Source: Gammaproteobacteria bacterium (GTDB lineage: Bacteria > Pseudomonadota > Gammaproteobacteria > Enterobacterales > Alteromonadaceae). Taken from it: a DNA stretch of 5,382 bases. The stretch covers positions 1-5,382 of the forward strand of contig JAIXSW010000213.1 in NCBI GenBank assembly GCA_027484495.1, written 5' to 3'. The notes below the pieces were generated by a model. That model had not been told where the DNA came from. It saw only the letters and a list, made by a program, of their open reading frames with translations, and did no database searches. The position numbers and the translations under genes were made by a program. Below, piece after piece: positions 1-5,382 of this stretch (the stretch's first letter is position 1; each line of letters starts with the position of its first letter).

Positions 1-2393
1 AAACCATTGTGACCGACATAGTCCCCGCTGCGCTGCCAGAACCAACCCGGAAAATCCTGGCCTGGTGTAAAAGGTTGGCTCCAGCCCAGCATGTCTTGAC
101 GGCGGGCTTTGCTCAGACCTGGTAATGCCTGTGCCGGTGTTTCGCTGGCGATGGCGGCCAGATAAGTCGCCAGATCCCGCGCCGAACTGTGCAGCATACC
201 GGCGTAATAATCGGAGGAGGCATAACGCGGCAGTGGCATCAGCGCACCTTCCGCTGTCGGCAGGTACAAAGTGGCGGCGTTGCGAAAATCCTGCTGTGGC
301 CAAAAGGTATTGTGCAATTGCAAAGGCGCCAGGATTTCGCGCGCTGACCACTGGGCAAAAGGCTCTGCCGTCAGTTGTTCCAGCGCCACACTGGCCAGTT
401 CGGCGCCGACGTTACTGTAGTTTTCGACACCGGCGGCAGCAAAGTTTGCACTGTGATACCAGGCGCCGCCAGGTTGCAGATACCCAGCCAGGAAACGTTG
501 ATGCGCAGGTTCCGGCGTGCCGCACTGGTTTGTGTCCCGCAATTCCGTGCCGCGCAATTGGTCGAGCAGCGAAGTCCCGTCTGCAGTGTTGTAGATGGCG
601 CAAAATAAAATACTGTCCTGATCGATGATGCCGGATTGATGCTGCGCCAGCTGCAGCCAGCTTGGATTGAAGCTCTGGCCATCCGGTCGTTGCAGCAAAA
701 ACGGCAAGGCAGGCAATGGGTTGTCGACGGCGATATTCAGTTTAGCGATGGCAGTGCCCAGCAAGGTTTTACTGATCGACGCCACCAGCGTTGGAGTGTC
801 GGCGGTCATGGCGGTGTTGCTTGCAACATCGGCCAGACCGTCAGCAAAGGTGGTAACCACTTTGCCGTGACGCACGACGGCTGCAGCCAAACCTGGTTGG
901 TTAAATTGCTGGCGGAACTGTCGCATCGTAGTTTGCACGTCGCTCGCCGACGGCGCTTGCGCCGCCGGTGCCTGCAACAATTGCAAGGCACGGTCTAAGG
1001 CACTGACACTTTGCAGCGCCGCGTCGAGGCTCAGGTATGGATAAGTTGCAACATCGGGCAATACGCCCTGTACTTCCAGCAATTGACCGGCCGGATCCTG
1101 ATAGCGCTCATTACTCAGTGTCAGGGTCCAGCCATTGGGCAATTGATGCGTCAGCGCGTCGGATAACGAACCATGCGTTGGTTCGCCGACAATAGTGGCT
1201 TGTGGCAGACTTTGCAGTGCCAGCGTCAGCACTTCGCCGGCACTGACGGTGGAGCCGCCGGCCAGCACCTGTAATGGTTTCAGATAGGGTGTAGTCGCGG
1301 CTGTCAGTTTGAGCTGGTGCTGGCTGCCGCTACGCAGGCCTTTGCTGCCAATGACTCTGGCTTCGGCGTTAAACTGGCTGGCGATCTGCAGTGCGACGGC
1401 ATCAAAACCGCCCTGATTAAACCGCAGGTCGAGTACCAGGCCTTTGGTTTGTGCCAGCCATGGCTGGAGTTCCTGCAGCGCCGCCGCTGCTGTGTTGATA
1501 TCGTCTGTGGCAAATTGTAGCCAGACGCTCGGCGCCGTCGACGTGGGGTCCTGCTGGCTCAGGCCCGACAGTTGATTCAACCGCAGATAACCGATCTCAC
1601 CCGGTAGCATGCCATATTGCAGGGCGGCACTGGCCTTGGTCTGCTGTAAGCCCGGCGTCAGGAGCAGGGCATCAGTCTGCTGTTGCAGCAACTGATGATA
1701 CAACTCCAGCTGACTGAACAGGCTTTCGCTGTCGCCGGCTGCACCATCGGCTTCGACCTGCGCGAACAGGCCACGCCGGGCATAACCTTGTATCGCCGGC
1801 TGGTCCGGACTGCTCAAAACCAGATGTGCATCGCCGAACCTGGCGATAATTTCCTGATAATACTGTTGCTGCTGTTCCGCACTGGCATTGGCAAATTTCG
1901 GCTGGTAGTCGCGATACAACTGCTCCCAGTTGAGCTGGCGTTCTGTCGTGAAGGCGTAGTATTGCTGAATATCCTGCCAGAAAAATTCGAAGTTTTTTGC
2001 GCTGTCCTGCTCGCCGCCTTGCTCATTGTTGAGTGGTTGCAGGCAACTGGCCGGCAATTGCTGCAGGCGCTGGAACTGCCCAAACAATCCCGGGTCCTGC
2101 GCCAGACTGAGATCATTACCATCCGCGCTTAATTGCAGTTGGGGTTTCAGCGCCTGCACTTCAGCAGCCGGATGTTCGGCCTGGCGCACACAACCAAATT
2201 TGTTCAGATTAAAGATCTGCAGCCGGTTTTGTTCCAGCTGCCAGACGATGCCATAACCGGTTTTTTGCCAGATGCCGTGCACCGTGGGTTTGTCGGCCTG
2301 CAGCACTTTGGTTTTTTCGTGGTCATTACAGCCGCTGAGTAAAGCCAGCGCGCAGCAGCCGGTCAGAATAGGTTTGATGTACAAGCGTTTCAT
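1..2393 (-). CDS. S41 peptidase / beta-lactamase-like serine hydrolase fusion lipoprotein (3' end cut by window edge)
   Basis: One open frame of 797 codons with no internal stop runs off the left edge. Start: ATG with AGGAGG seven bases upstream. Residues 1-22 are a lipoprotein signal (MKRL, hydrophobic core, lipobox LSGC, lipidated Cys22), so the protein is probably anchored in the outer membrane facing the periplasm. Residues 23-130 are a small beta-rich segment with two cysteines (C68, C117). Residues ~135-450 form an S41 domain of the tricorn/IRBP type: FWQDI around W139, GDAH at 187-190, the nucleophile motif VSAGE with Ser384, and the terminal GVLPDV motif around D447. Residues ~486 onward form a Pfam Beta-lactamase-type domain: SISK (Ser539, Lys542), YSN (Tyr659-Asn661) and HNG (His795-Gly797) in place of KTG. 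The HxG form is typical of esterases and D-amino peptidases, so peptide or ester hydrolysis is more likely than antibiotic resistance. Both active sites look intact. The substrate is unknown and the true C-terminus is outside the window. Confidence 0.9.
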   Translation of the reverse strand, partial: MKRLYIKPILTGCCALALLSGCNDHEKTKVLQADKPTVHGIWQKTGYGIVWQLEQNRLQIFNLNKFGCVRQAEHPAAEVQALKPQLQLSADGNDLSLAQDPGLFGQFQRLQQLPASCLQPLNNEQGGEQDSAKNFEFFWQDIQQYYAFTTERQLNWEQLYRDYQPKFANASAEQQQQYYQEIIARFGDAHLVLSSPDQPAIQGYARRGLFAQVEADGAAGDSESLFSQLELYHQLLQQQTDALLLTPGLQQTKASAALQYGMLPGEIGYLRLNQLSGLSQQDPTSTAPSVWLQFATDDINTAAAALQELQPWLAQTKGLVLDLRFNQGGFDAVALQIASQFNAEARVIGSKGLRSGSQHQLKLTAATTPYLKPLQVLAGGSTVSAGEVLTLALQSLPQATIVGEPTHGSLSDALTHQLPNGWTLTLSNERYQDPAGQLLEVQGVLPDVATYPYLSLDAALQSVSALDRALQLLQAPAAQAPSASDVQTTMRQFRQQFNQPGLAAAVVRHGKVVTTFADGLADVASNTAMTADTPTLVASISKTLLGTAIAKLNIAVDNPLPALPFLLQRPDGQSFNPSWLQLAQHQSGIIDQDSILFCAIYNTADGTSLLDQLRGTELRDTNQCGTPEPAHQRFLAGYLQPGGAWYHSANFAAAGVENYSNVGAELASVALEQLTAEPFAQWSAREILAPLQLHNTFWPQQDFRNAATLYLPTAEGALMPLPRYASSDYYAGMLHSSARDLATYLAAIASETPAQALPGLSKARRQDMLGWSQPFTPGQDFPGWFWQRSGDYVGHNG

Positions 2394-2400
2394 CCGCAGT

Positions 2401-2406
2401 CCTCCT
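2401..2406 (-). promoter_or_regulatory. Strong ribosome binding site of the fusion lipoprotein gene
   Basis: On the minus strand this reads AGGAGG, a full Shine-Dalgarno match, seven bases before the ATG at 2393. It fixes the start so that the protein begins exactly at the lipoprotein signal peptide. Confidence 0.85.
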
Positions 2407-2414
2407 GAAAAAGT

Positions 2415-2439
2415 GCAGGCAGTGTAGCGACTGGCCTGC
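2415..2439 (-). promoter_or_regulatory. Possible leader hairpin upstream of the lipoprotein RBS
   Basis: GCAGGCAGT (2415-2423) pairs with ACTGGCCTGC (2430-2439), giving nine base pairs interrupted by one bulged G, around a six-base loop. It lies just upstream of the AGGAGG site in the minus-strand leader. It could be an mRNA structure affecting stability or ribosome access, or a DNA operator. No T-run follows it on either strand, so it is not an intrinsic terminator. The pairing is seen directly; any role is inference. Confidence 0.3.
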
Positions 2440-2444
2440 GTACA

Positions 2445-2542
2445 GACTGTCGGAGCTTTGCTGCGGATCTGTCAGCGTTTGTAAGCGATTTGAAAACTCT
2501 GCAAGAGGTCTTATCAGTAGAAAAAGTCCGGCCGGACTGTCG
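2445..2542 (+). repeat. Direct repeat GACTGTCG, two copies in the divergent intergenic region
   Basis: GACTGTCG occurs at 2445-2452 and 2535-2542 in the same orientation, 90 bp apart. Each copy is followed by a similar sequence (GAGCTTTG and AAAGCTCAAAG). The second copy contains most of the -35 element of the candidate ECF42 promoter. The first has TGTCGG instead of TGTCGA and no CG(A/T)C at the right distance. It may be a decayed second promoter or chance similarity. Confidence 0.25.
2525..2538. promoter_or_regulatory. Perfect 14-bp palindrome next to the operon promoter
   Basis: AGTCCGGCCGGACT is a perfect inverted repeat (AGTCCGG / CCGGACT). Its last base is the first base of the TGTCGA -35 element, a position suited to a dimeric repressor or activator. 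On the minus strand it is followed by five T residues, so a short terminator-like hairpin (5-bp stem, GGCC loop) toward the lipoprotein gene is an alternative reading, but the stem is short. No family-specific operator was recognised. Confidence 0.35.
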
Positions 2543-2564
2543 AAAGCTCAAAGGCAGCAACGAC
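2538..2564 (+). promoter_or_regulatory. Candidate ECF42-type sigma promoter driving the NTF2-like/DGPF/sigma operon
   Basis: TGTCGA (2538-2543) is followed by a 17-bp spacer and CGAC (2561-2564). From memory, the consensus reported for ECF42 sigma factors in Streptomyces is TGTCGA at -35 and CG(A/T)C at -10, and both elements match here. Transcription would start near 2571, leaving a leader of roughly 58 bases before the first operon gene. Because the operon ends with an ECF42-type sigma gene, this implies positive autoregulation. The elements and spacing are read directly; promoter activity is inferred. TGTCGA also occurs by chance inside the lipoprotein gene (722-727), but this is the only copy in an intergenic region. 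Confidence 0.6.
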
Positions 2565-2628
2565 CAGTATTGAATGTTGGCGCAACACACGGCGCGACAC
2601 ACTTCCATACACACCTAGGAGCACCCTG

Positions 2629-3072
2629 ATGCACAGTATTGAACCGACCCTGAGTCATTTACAACACGACATTGACCAATGGCTGCAAGCAATAAAACGC
2701 AGCGATTTGGCAGCGATCCGCAGTCATTATGCGGAAGATGTGCGGGCCTTCGATGCGATCAAACAGCTGCAGTTTAAGCAGGCTGACTATTTTGCACACT
2801 GGCAACAATGCCTGGAGTTTTGCCAGAATCATGTTGCTTTTGACTTGCAGGATATTCAGATCCGTCACAGTGCTGACCTTGCCATCATGCATGCGTTGTT
2901 ATACTGCGCCGGGGTCAATGACAAAGGCGAAGTGCAGGGCTGCTGGATGCGCGTGACCCAGGCCTGGCAACAGCAGCAGGGCCAATGGCGAATTTTTCAC
3001 GACCATTTTTCTGTACCCTTTGATATGGTAAGTGGCGCGGCGTTGTTCAATCTGCAACCTGACGCGGCTTGA
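2629..3072 (+). CDS. NTF2-like / SnoaL-like (DUF4440-type) small protein
   Basis: A 147-residue cytoplasmic protein without signal peptide or membrane segment. The start is ATG with AGGAG (2617-2621) seven bases upstream. It has the pattern of the NTF2-like superfamily: an N-terminal helix region, YAEDVRAFDAI at residues 34-44, a middle helix with W58, a strand region around 70-95, and the C-terminal signature WRIFHDHFSVPFD at 120-132. Members of this cone-shaped fold bind small hydrophobic ligands or act as isomerases, cyclases or sensory domains, so the reaction cannot be named from sequence. It is the first gene of the operon, with the DGPF gene starting 11 bases after its stop. SnoaL-like domains are fused to the sigma factor in the ECF41 group; here a free one is encoded beside an ECF42-type sigma. 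A ligand-sensing role for the module is therefore possible but unproven. Confidence 0.85.
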   Translation: MHSIEPTLSHLQHDIDQWLQAIKRSDLAAIRSHYAEDVRAFDAIKQLQFKQADYFAHWQQCLEFCQNHVAFDLQDIQIRHSADLAIMHALLYCAGVNDKGEVQGCWMRVTQAWQQQQGQWRIFHDHFSVPFDMVSGAALFNLQPDAA

Positions 3073-3075
3073 GGA
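3071..3075 (+). promoter_or_regulatory. Ribosome binding site that decides the DGPF protein start
   Basis: GAGGA overlaps the TGA stop of the preceding gene and sits eight bases before the ATG at 3084. This favours that ATG over the in-frame TTG at 3069, which would add five residues (MRNIT) before the conserved MKYLCLVYSDE start. The overlap suggests translational coupling. Confidence 0.75.
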
Positions 3076-3083
3076 ACATAACG

Positions 3084-3428
3084 ATGAAATATTTATGTCT
3101 GGTCTACAGCGATGAAAAATTGCTGCATTCACTGCCTGATAGCCCAAAAGACCCAGAGTGCTTCGCCTATGCGGCGGCGGTGCAGCAAAGTGGCCGCATG
3201 CTGGCGGCTGAGGCGCTGCAGCCGGTGGCAAGTGCCACCACAGTGCGGGTGCGCGCCGGCAAAACCTTGTTAACCGATGGCCCGTTTGCTGAAACCAAAG
3301 AACAGCTGGCGGGTTTTTATCTGGTCGAAGCGCGTGATTTAAACGAGGCCATTCTGCTGGCAGCCGGTATTCCGGCGGCGCGGGTCGGTTCGGTTGAAGT
3401 GCGGCCAGTGCGCGAGCTGGACGTCTGA
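3084..3428 (+). CDS. DGPF-domain (YCII-related) protein
   Basis: A 114-residue cytoplasmic protein of the YCII-like superfamily, DGPF branch. It opens with the family's typical MKYLCLVYSDEK and carries the defining TDGPFAETKEQL motif (Asp65-Gly66-Pro67-Phe68), then GFYLVEARDLNEAI (78-90) and a C-terminal strand ending VEVRPVRELD. The fold is a small alpha/beta barrel-like domain related to muconolactone isomerase and YciI. The biochemical role of DGPF proteins is not established. Genes for them are characteristically found beside ECF42 sigma factors and are reported ECF42 targets in Streptomyces, which matches this location directly before the sigma gene. The helical linker near residues 12-25 looks a few residues shorter than in the homologues I recall. 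The 30-base gap to the sigma gene holds only a ribosome binding site, so the genes are almost certainly co-transcribed. Confidence 0.93.
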   Translation: MKYLCLVYSDEKLLHSLPDSPKDPECFAYAAAVQQSGRMLAAEALQPVASATTVRVRAGKTLLTDGPFAETKEQLAGFYLVEARDLNEAILLAAGIPAARVGSVEVRPVRELDV

Positions 3429-3458
3429 AATGGCTTCGGTCGCCACAGGTGTGATCAG

Positions 3459-4715
3459 ATGACCACTGCAGTAGCGCCGGCAGATGTGGCGGCTTTGTAT
3501 CAGCAGCACTCACGCCAGGTACTGGCGACTCTAATCCGCTTGCTCGGCGATTTCAGCCTGGCCGAAGACGGCTTACAAGAAGCATTTGCTGCCGCGTTGC
3601 AGCAATGGCCACAGCACGGACTACCGGACAATCCGCTGAGCTGGCTGGTGTCAGCCGGCCGCTTTAAAGCTATCGATAAATTACGCAGTCAACAACGTCA
3701 ACATGCGACGGCCGCCGCCTGGTTGCTGGAGCAGGGCGACGACGCTGGCCTGGTGAGCGAAACTGAGTCGCCGGACGATACGGCGATATTGCAGGATGAC
3801 GAACTGCGGTTGATTTTTATCTGTTGCCACCCGGCGTTATCGCCGGAAGCGCGCCTGGCGCTGACGCTGCGCGAAGTCTGTGGCCTCACCACCGAACAAA
3901 TCGCCCGCGCTTTTTTGCAAAGCCCGGTCACAATTGCGCAGCGCATCGTGCGGGCCAAACAAAAGATCCGCGACGCCGCCATTCCTTATGAAGTGCCGCA
4001 AGCCGCCCAGTTGCCGCAGCGGCTCGATACGGTTTTAAAAGTCATTTATCTGCTGTTTAACGAAGGTTATAGCCAAAGCAGCGGCGACAAACTGCTGTGT
4101 GCGGAACTGTCGGCGCAGGCCATCCGGCTGGCCCGGCTGTTACAACAGCTATTGCCTGATGATAGTGAAATCAAAGCGCTGCTGGCGCTGTTGTTACTGC
4201 AGGAAAGCCGGCGTGCGGCAAGACTGGATGCTGCCGGCGAGCTGGTTGTGTTAGGGGAGCAAAACCGGGCGCTGTGGGATCAGCAACTGATCACCGAAGG
4301 TGTGCAACTGACGGAGCAGGCACTGTCCGGGCCTCGTTTTGGCCCTTATGCGCTGCAGGCAGCCATTGCGGCACTGCACGCCGAAAGCCAGGCCGCTGCA
4401 GAGACTGACTGGGCGCAAATCGTCGCGCTGTATGATGTGTTACTGCGGCTGGAACCTGGCCCGGTGGTGGCATTAAATCGTGCAGTCGCCATCGGCCAAC
4501 GCGACGGCGCGGCGGTGGCATTGCCGTTGTTACTGGCGCTGGAACAACAAGGGATGCTGAGTAGTTATCATCTGCTGGATGCGGCCTTGGCCGACTGCTA
4601 CCGACAGCTGCAGCACGGCGCGCAGGCCCGACAGTATTATCAGCAGGCGCTTGGCAAAACCAATCAGGCTGCAGAACAACGCTTTCTGCAAAAAATGCTG
4701 AAAATGTGTATTTAA
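3459..4715 (+). CDS. ECF42-group RNA polymerase sigma factor with C-terminal TPR-like extension (COG4941 type)
   Basis: A 418-residue cytoplasmic sigma-70 family factor, about twice the usual ECF length because of its extension. The start is ATG with AGGTG (3447-3451) seven bases upstream. Region 2 covers roughly residues 8-80, including AEDGLQEAFAAAL (35-47) and the promoter-melting/-10-binding helix ending KAIDKLRSQQR. Region 4 covers roughly 115-172, with LRLIFICCHPAL (116-127), ALTLREVCGLTTEQIARAFL (134-153) and the -35 recognition helix. The extension (about 185-418) has the group's hallmarks: YLLFNEGY (197-204), LLLLQESRRAAR (244-255), a GPYALQAAIAALHAE block (295-309), and a TPR-like helical end with ALYDVLLRLEPGPVVALNRAVA (323-344). 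In ECF42 the extension is considered necessary for activity and probably replaces an anti-sigma factor as the sensor. No anti-sigma gene is visible nearby. Likely targets include its own operon, through the TGTCGA promoter upstream. The inducing signal is unknown. Confidence 0.95.
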   Translation: MTTAVAPADVAALYQQHSRQVLATLIRLLGDFSLAEDGLQEAFAAALQQWPQHGLPDNPLSWLVSAGRFKAIDKLRSQQRQHATAAAWLLEQGDDAGLVSETESPDDTAILQDDELRLIFICCHPALSPEARLALTLREVCGLTTEQIARAFLQSPVTIAQRIVRAKQKIRDAAIPYEVPQAAQLPQRLDTVLKVIYLLFNEGYSQSSGDKLLCAELSAQAIRLARLLQQLLPDDSEIKALLALLLLQESRRAARLDAAGELVVLGEQNRALWDQQLITEGVQLTEQALSGPRFGPYALQAAIAALHAESQAAAETDWAQIVALYDVLLRLEPGPVVALNRAVAIGQRDGAAVALPLLLALEQQGMLSSYHLLDAALADCYRQLQHGAQARQYYQQALGKTNQAAEQRFLQKMLKMCI

Positions 4716-4794
4716 CGTAAATTAATCGCTTCATCCTGCAGACCCCCGCTGTTATCCTATGGTCCGGACTTAAAATGGGAATGGAGTTATCCTG
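4716..4794 (+). other. Short intergenic region between the sigma gene and the hydrolase gene
   Basis: These 79 bases contain no convincing intrinsic terminator and no TGTCGA element. The palindrome GTCCGGAC is at 4762-4769. The octamer GTTATCCT appears twice (4751-4758 and 4786-4793), the second copy lying just after the hydrolase ribosome binding site. A weak housekeeping-type promoter could be drawn (TTCATC at 4730-4735, TATCCT at 4753-4758, 17-bp spacer), but it matches poorly. Read-through from the sigma operon is therefore possible. Confidence 0.4.
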
Positions 4795-5382
4795 ATGAAG
4801 TTAAAGCATTTATTATCTTTTGTTTGCCCCGCTGTTTTTGTATTATCCGCAGGCATCGCGCAGGCAGCCGATACTGCACAATCCACTGCTGTGCAATCCG
4901 TCACGGCTCAGGTCGCAGACTTTAAACCGCTGATGAAAAAATCCAGAGATTGTTTTTCTGGTCCGTTCCAAAGTTATGACAGCTTTATTGCCATGCTGTC
5001 AGCGAAGAAGCCTCGCACAGCCAAAACACAGGTCGCACTTGAAGCGAATTTCCCCAAAGCAGAATTTGAACAGTATCAGCAGCAATTGCACTGCGAACAA
5101 TTTATCTACGACGTTGCTGGCGTGAAGGTTATGGGTTATTTGATCCAGCCAAAAGCCGCTGCAGCAAAATCGTTACCTGTTTTGGTGTACAACCGCGGTG
5201 GCAATAGCCACACCGGTCAGCTGATGTTTGGCGGCGCCGTGCTTAAGCAGCTGATGCCACTGGCAGCGCAGGGTTATGTCGTGTTCGCCAGCAACTATCG
5301 GGGTGATCACAATCCGATGAAACTTCCGCCGGAACAAATCGGTAAAGACGAATTTGGCGGCGCCGATGTGGCCGATGTATTG
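4795..5382 (+). CDS. Exported alpha/beta hydrolase, S9 prolyl-oligopeptidase-like (3' end cut by window edge)
   Basis: The first 196 codons of a longer gene, open to the right edge. The start is ATG with TGGAG/GGAG (4783-4786) eight bases upstream. Residues 1-24 are a Sec signal peptide (MKLK, hydrophobic core, cleavage after AQA before ADT), so the protein is periplasmic or secreted. The region to about residue 105 is a helical N-terminal part with no recognised domain. From about 107 the alpha/beta-hydrolase core begins: VKVMGYLIQP (110-119), LPVLVYNRGGN (127-137, the strand before the oxyanion turn), LAAQGYVVFASNYRG (156-170) and DEFGGADVADVL (185-196). The last motif is typical of S9-like peptidases, in which the nucleophile GxSxGG follows some 30-50 residues later, beyond the window. 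Cys53 and Cys100 are the only cysteines of the visible mature part and could form a disulfide. The substrate is unknown; a peptidase, acyl-peptidase or esterase are all possible. Confidence 0.85.
   Translation, partial: MKLKHLLSFVCPAVFVLSAGIAQAADTAQSTAVQSVTAQVADFKPLMKKSRDCFSGPFQSYDSFIAMLSAKKPRTAKTQVALEANFPKAEFEQYQQQLHCEQFIYDVAGVKVMGYLIQPKAAAAKSLPVLVYNRGGNSHTGQLMFGGAVLKQLMPLAAQGYVVFASNYRGDHNPMKLPPEQIGKDEFGGADVADVL

Noticed and set aside
125..628. 167-codon plus-strand open frame, with smaller ones at 375-608, 636-998, 1317-1520, 1683-2132 and 2026-2342
   Set aside because: All lie antisense to the lipoprotein gene, whose minus-strand frame is continuous and carries recognisable domains. Their translations are Arg/Ala/Gln-rich without motifs, as expected of shadow frames.
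722..727. TGTCGA on the plus strand, and its complement TCGACA at 424-429, inside the lipoprotein gene
   Set aside because: Both are within coding sequence far from any gene start; chance occurrences of the hexamer are expected in this base composition.
486..1455. Antibiotic-resistance beta-lactamase call for the C-terminal domain (residues ~486-797, complement of 1-938)
   Set aside because: The KTG motif is replaced by HNG, and the domain is fused to an S41 peptidase in a lipoprotein, which fits a peptidase or esterase better than a resistance enzyme.
2390..2614. 74-codon minus-strand frame filling the divergent intergenic region
   Set aside because: It has no ribosome binding site or motif, overlaps the candidate ECF promoter and the start of the lipoprotein gene, and looks like chance.
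3069..3083. Upstream TTG start for the DGPF protein
   Set aside because: It overlaps the stop codon of the previous gene and precedes the ribosome binding site. The family N-terminus begins at the ATG at 3084.
2899..3513. 204-codon minus-strand open frame across the NTF2-like, DGPF and sigma genes
   Set aside because: It is antisense to three well-supported genes, is rich in Pro/Arg/His, and has no recognisable domain.
4291..4734. 147-codon minus-strand open frame opposite the sigma gene's 3' part
   Set aside because: It mirrors the conserved TPR-like extension and its translation is low-complexity Pro/Arg/Ala.
4771..4776. TAAAAT as a -10 box for the hydrolase gene
   Set aside because: Transcription would start at or inside the ribosome binding site, and there is no acceptable -35 sequence at the right distance.

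Overview
The window looks like a chromosomal segment of a Gram-negative bacterium, most likely a gammaproteobacterium. The reasons are a lipobox lipoprotein, a Sec-exported hydrolase, moderately GC-rich DNA, glutamine-rich proteins and clear Shine-Dalgarno sites. The taxonomic call is inference from style alone, with no marker gene. There are no tRNA, rRNA, CRISPR or mobile-element signatures.

Layout. Positions 1-2393 (minus strand) are one uninterrupted reading frame that runs off the left edge. It encodes an exported lipoprotein that joins an S41-type (tricorn/IRBP-like) peptidase domain to a class C beta-lactamase/DD-peptidase-like serine hydrolase domain. Positions 2394-2628 are a divergent intergenic region holding the control signals for both directions. 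Positions 2629-4715 (plus strand) are a tight three-gene operon: an NTF2/SnoaL-like protein, a DGPF (YCII-related) protein, and an ECF42-type sigma factor with a long C-terminal TPR-like extension. Positions 4795-5382 (plus strand) begin an exported alpha/beta hydrolase resembling the S9 peptidase/dienelactone hydrolase group, cut by the right edge before its catalytic serine.

How it fits together. DGPF proteins beside COG4941-type sigma factors are the known hallmark of the ECF42 group, whose sigma factors are thought to be controlled by their own C-terminal extension, not by an anti-sigma factor. No anti-sigma gene is visible here, which fits. The most useful observation is a TGTCGA element at 2538-2543, followed after 17 bp by CGAC at 2561-2564, about 65 bp upstream of the operon. 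As I recall it, this matches the promoter consensus reported for ECF42, so the operon is probably autoregulated. A perfect 14-bp palindrome abuts the -35 element and may be an additional operator. The flanking genes bring three serine-hydrolase-type domains (S41, beta-lactamase-like, S9-like), all predicted to be exported. Whether they belong to the sigma regulon is open, since neither shows a recognisable ECF42 promoter of its own.
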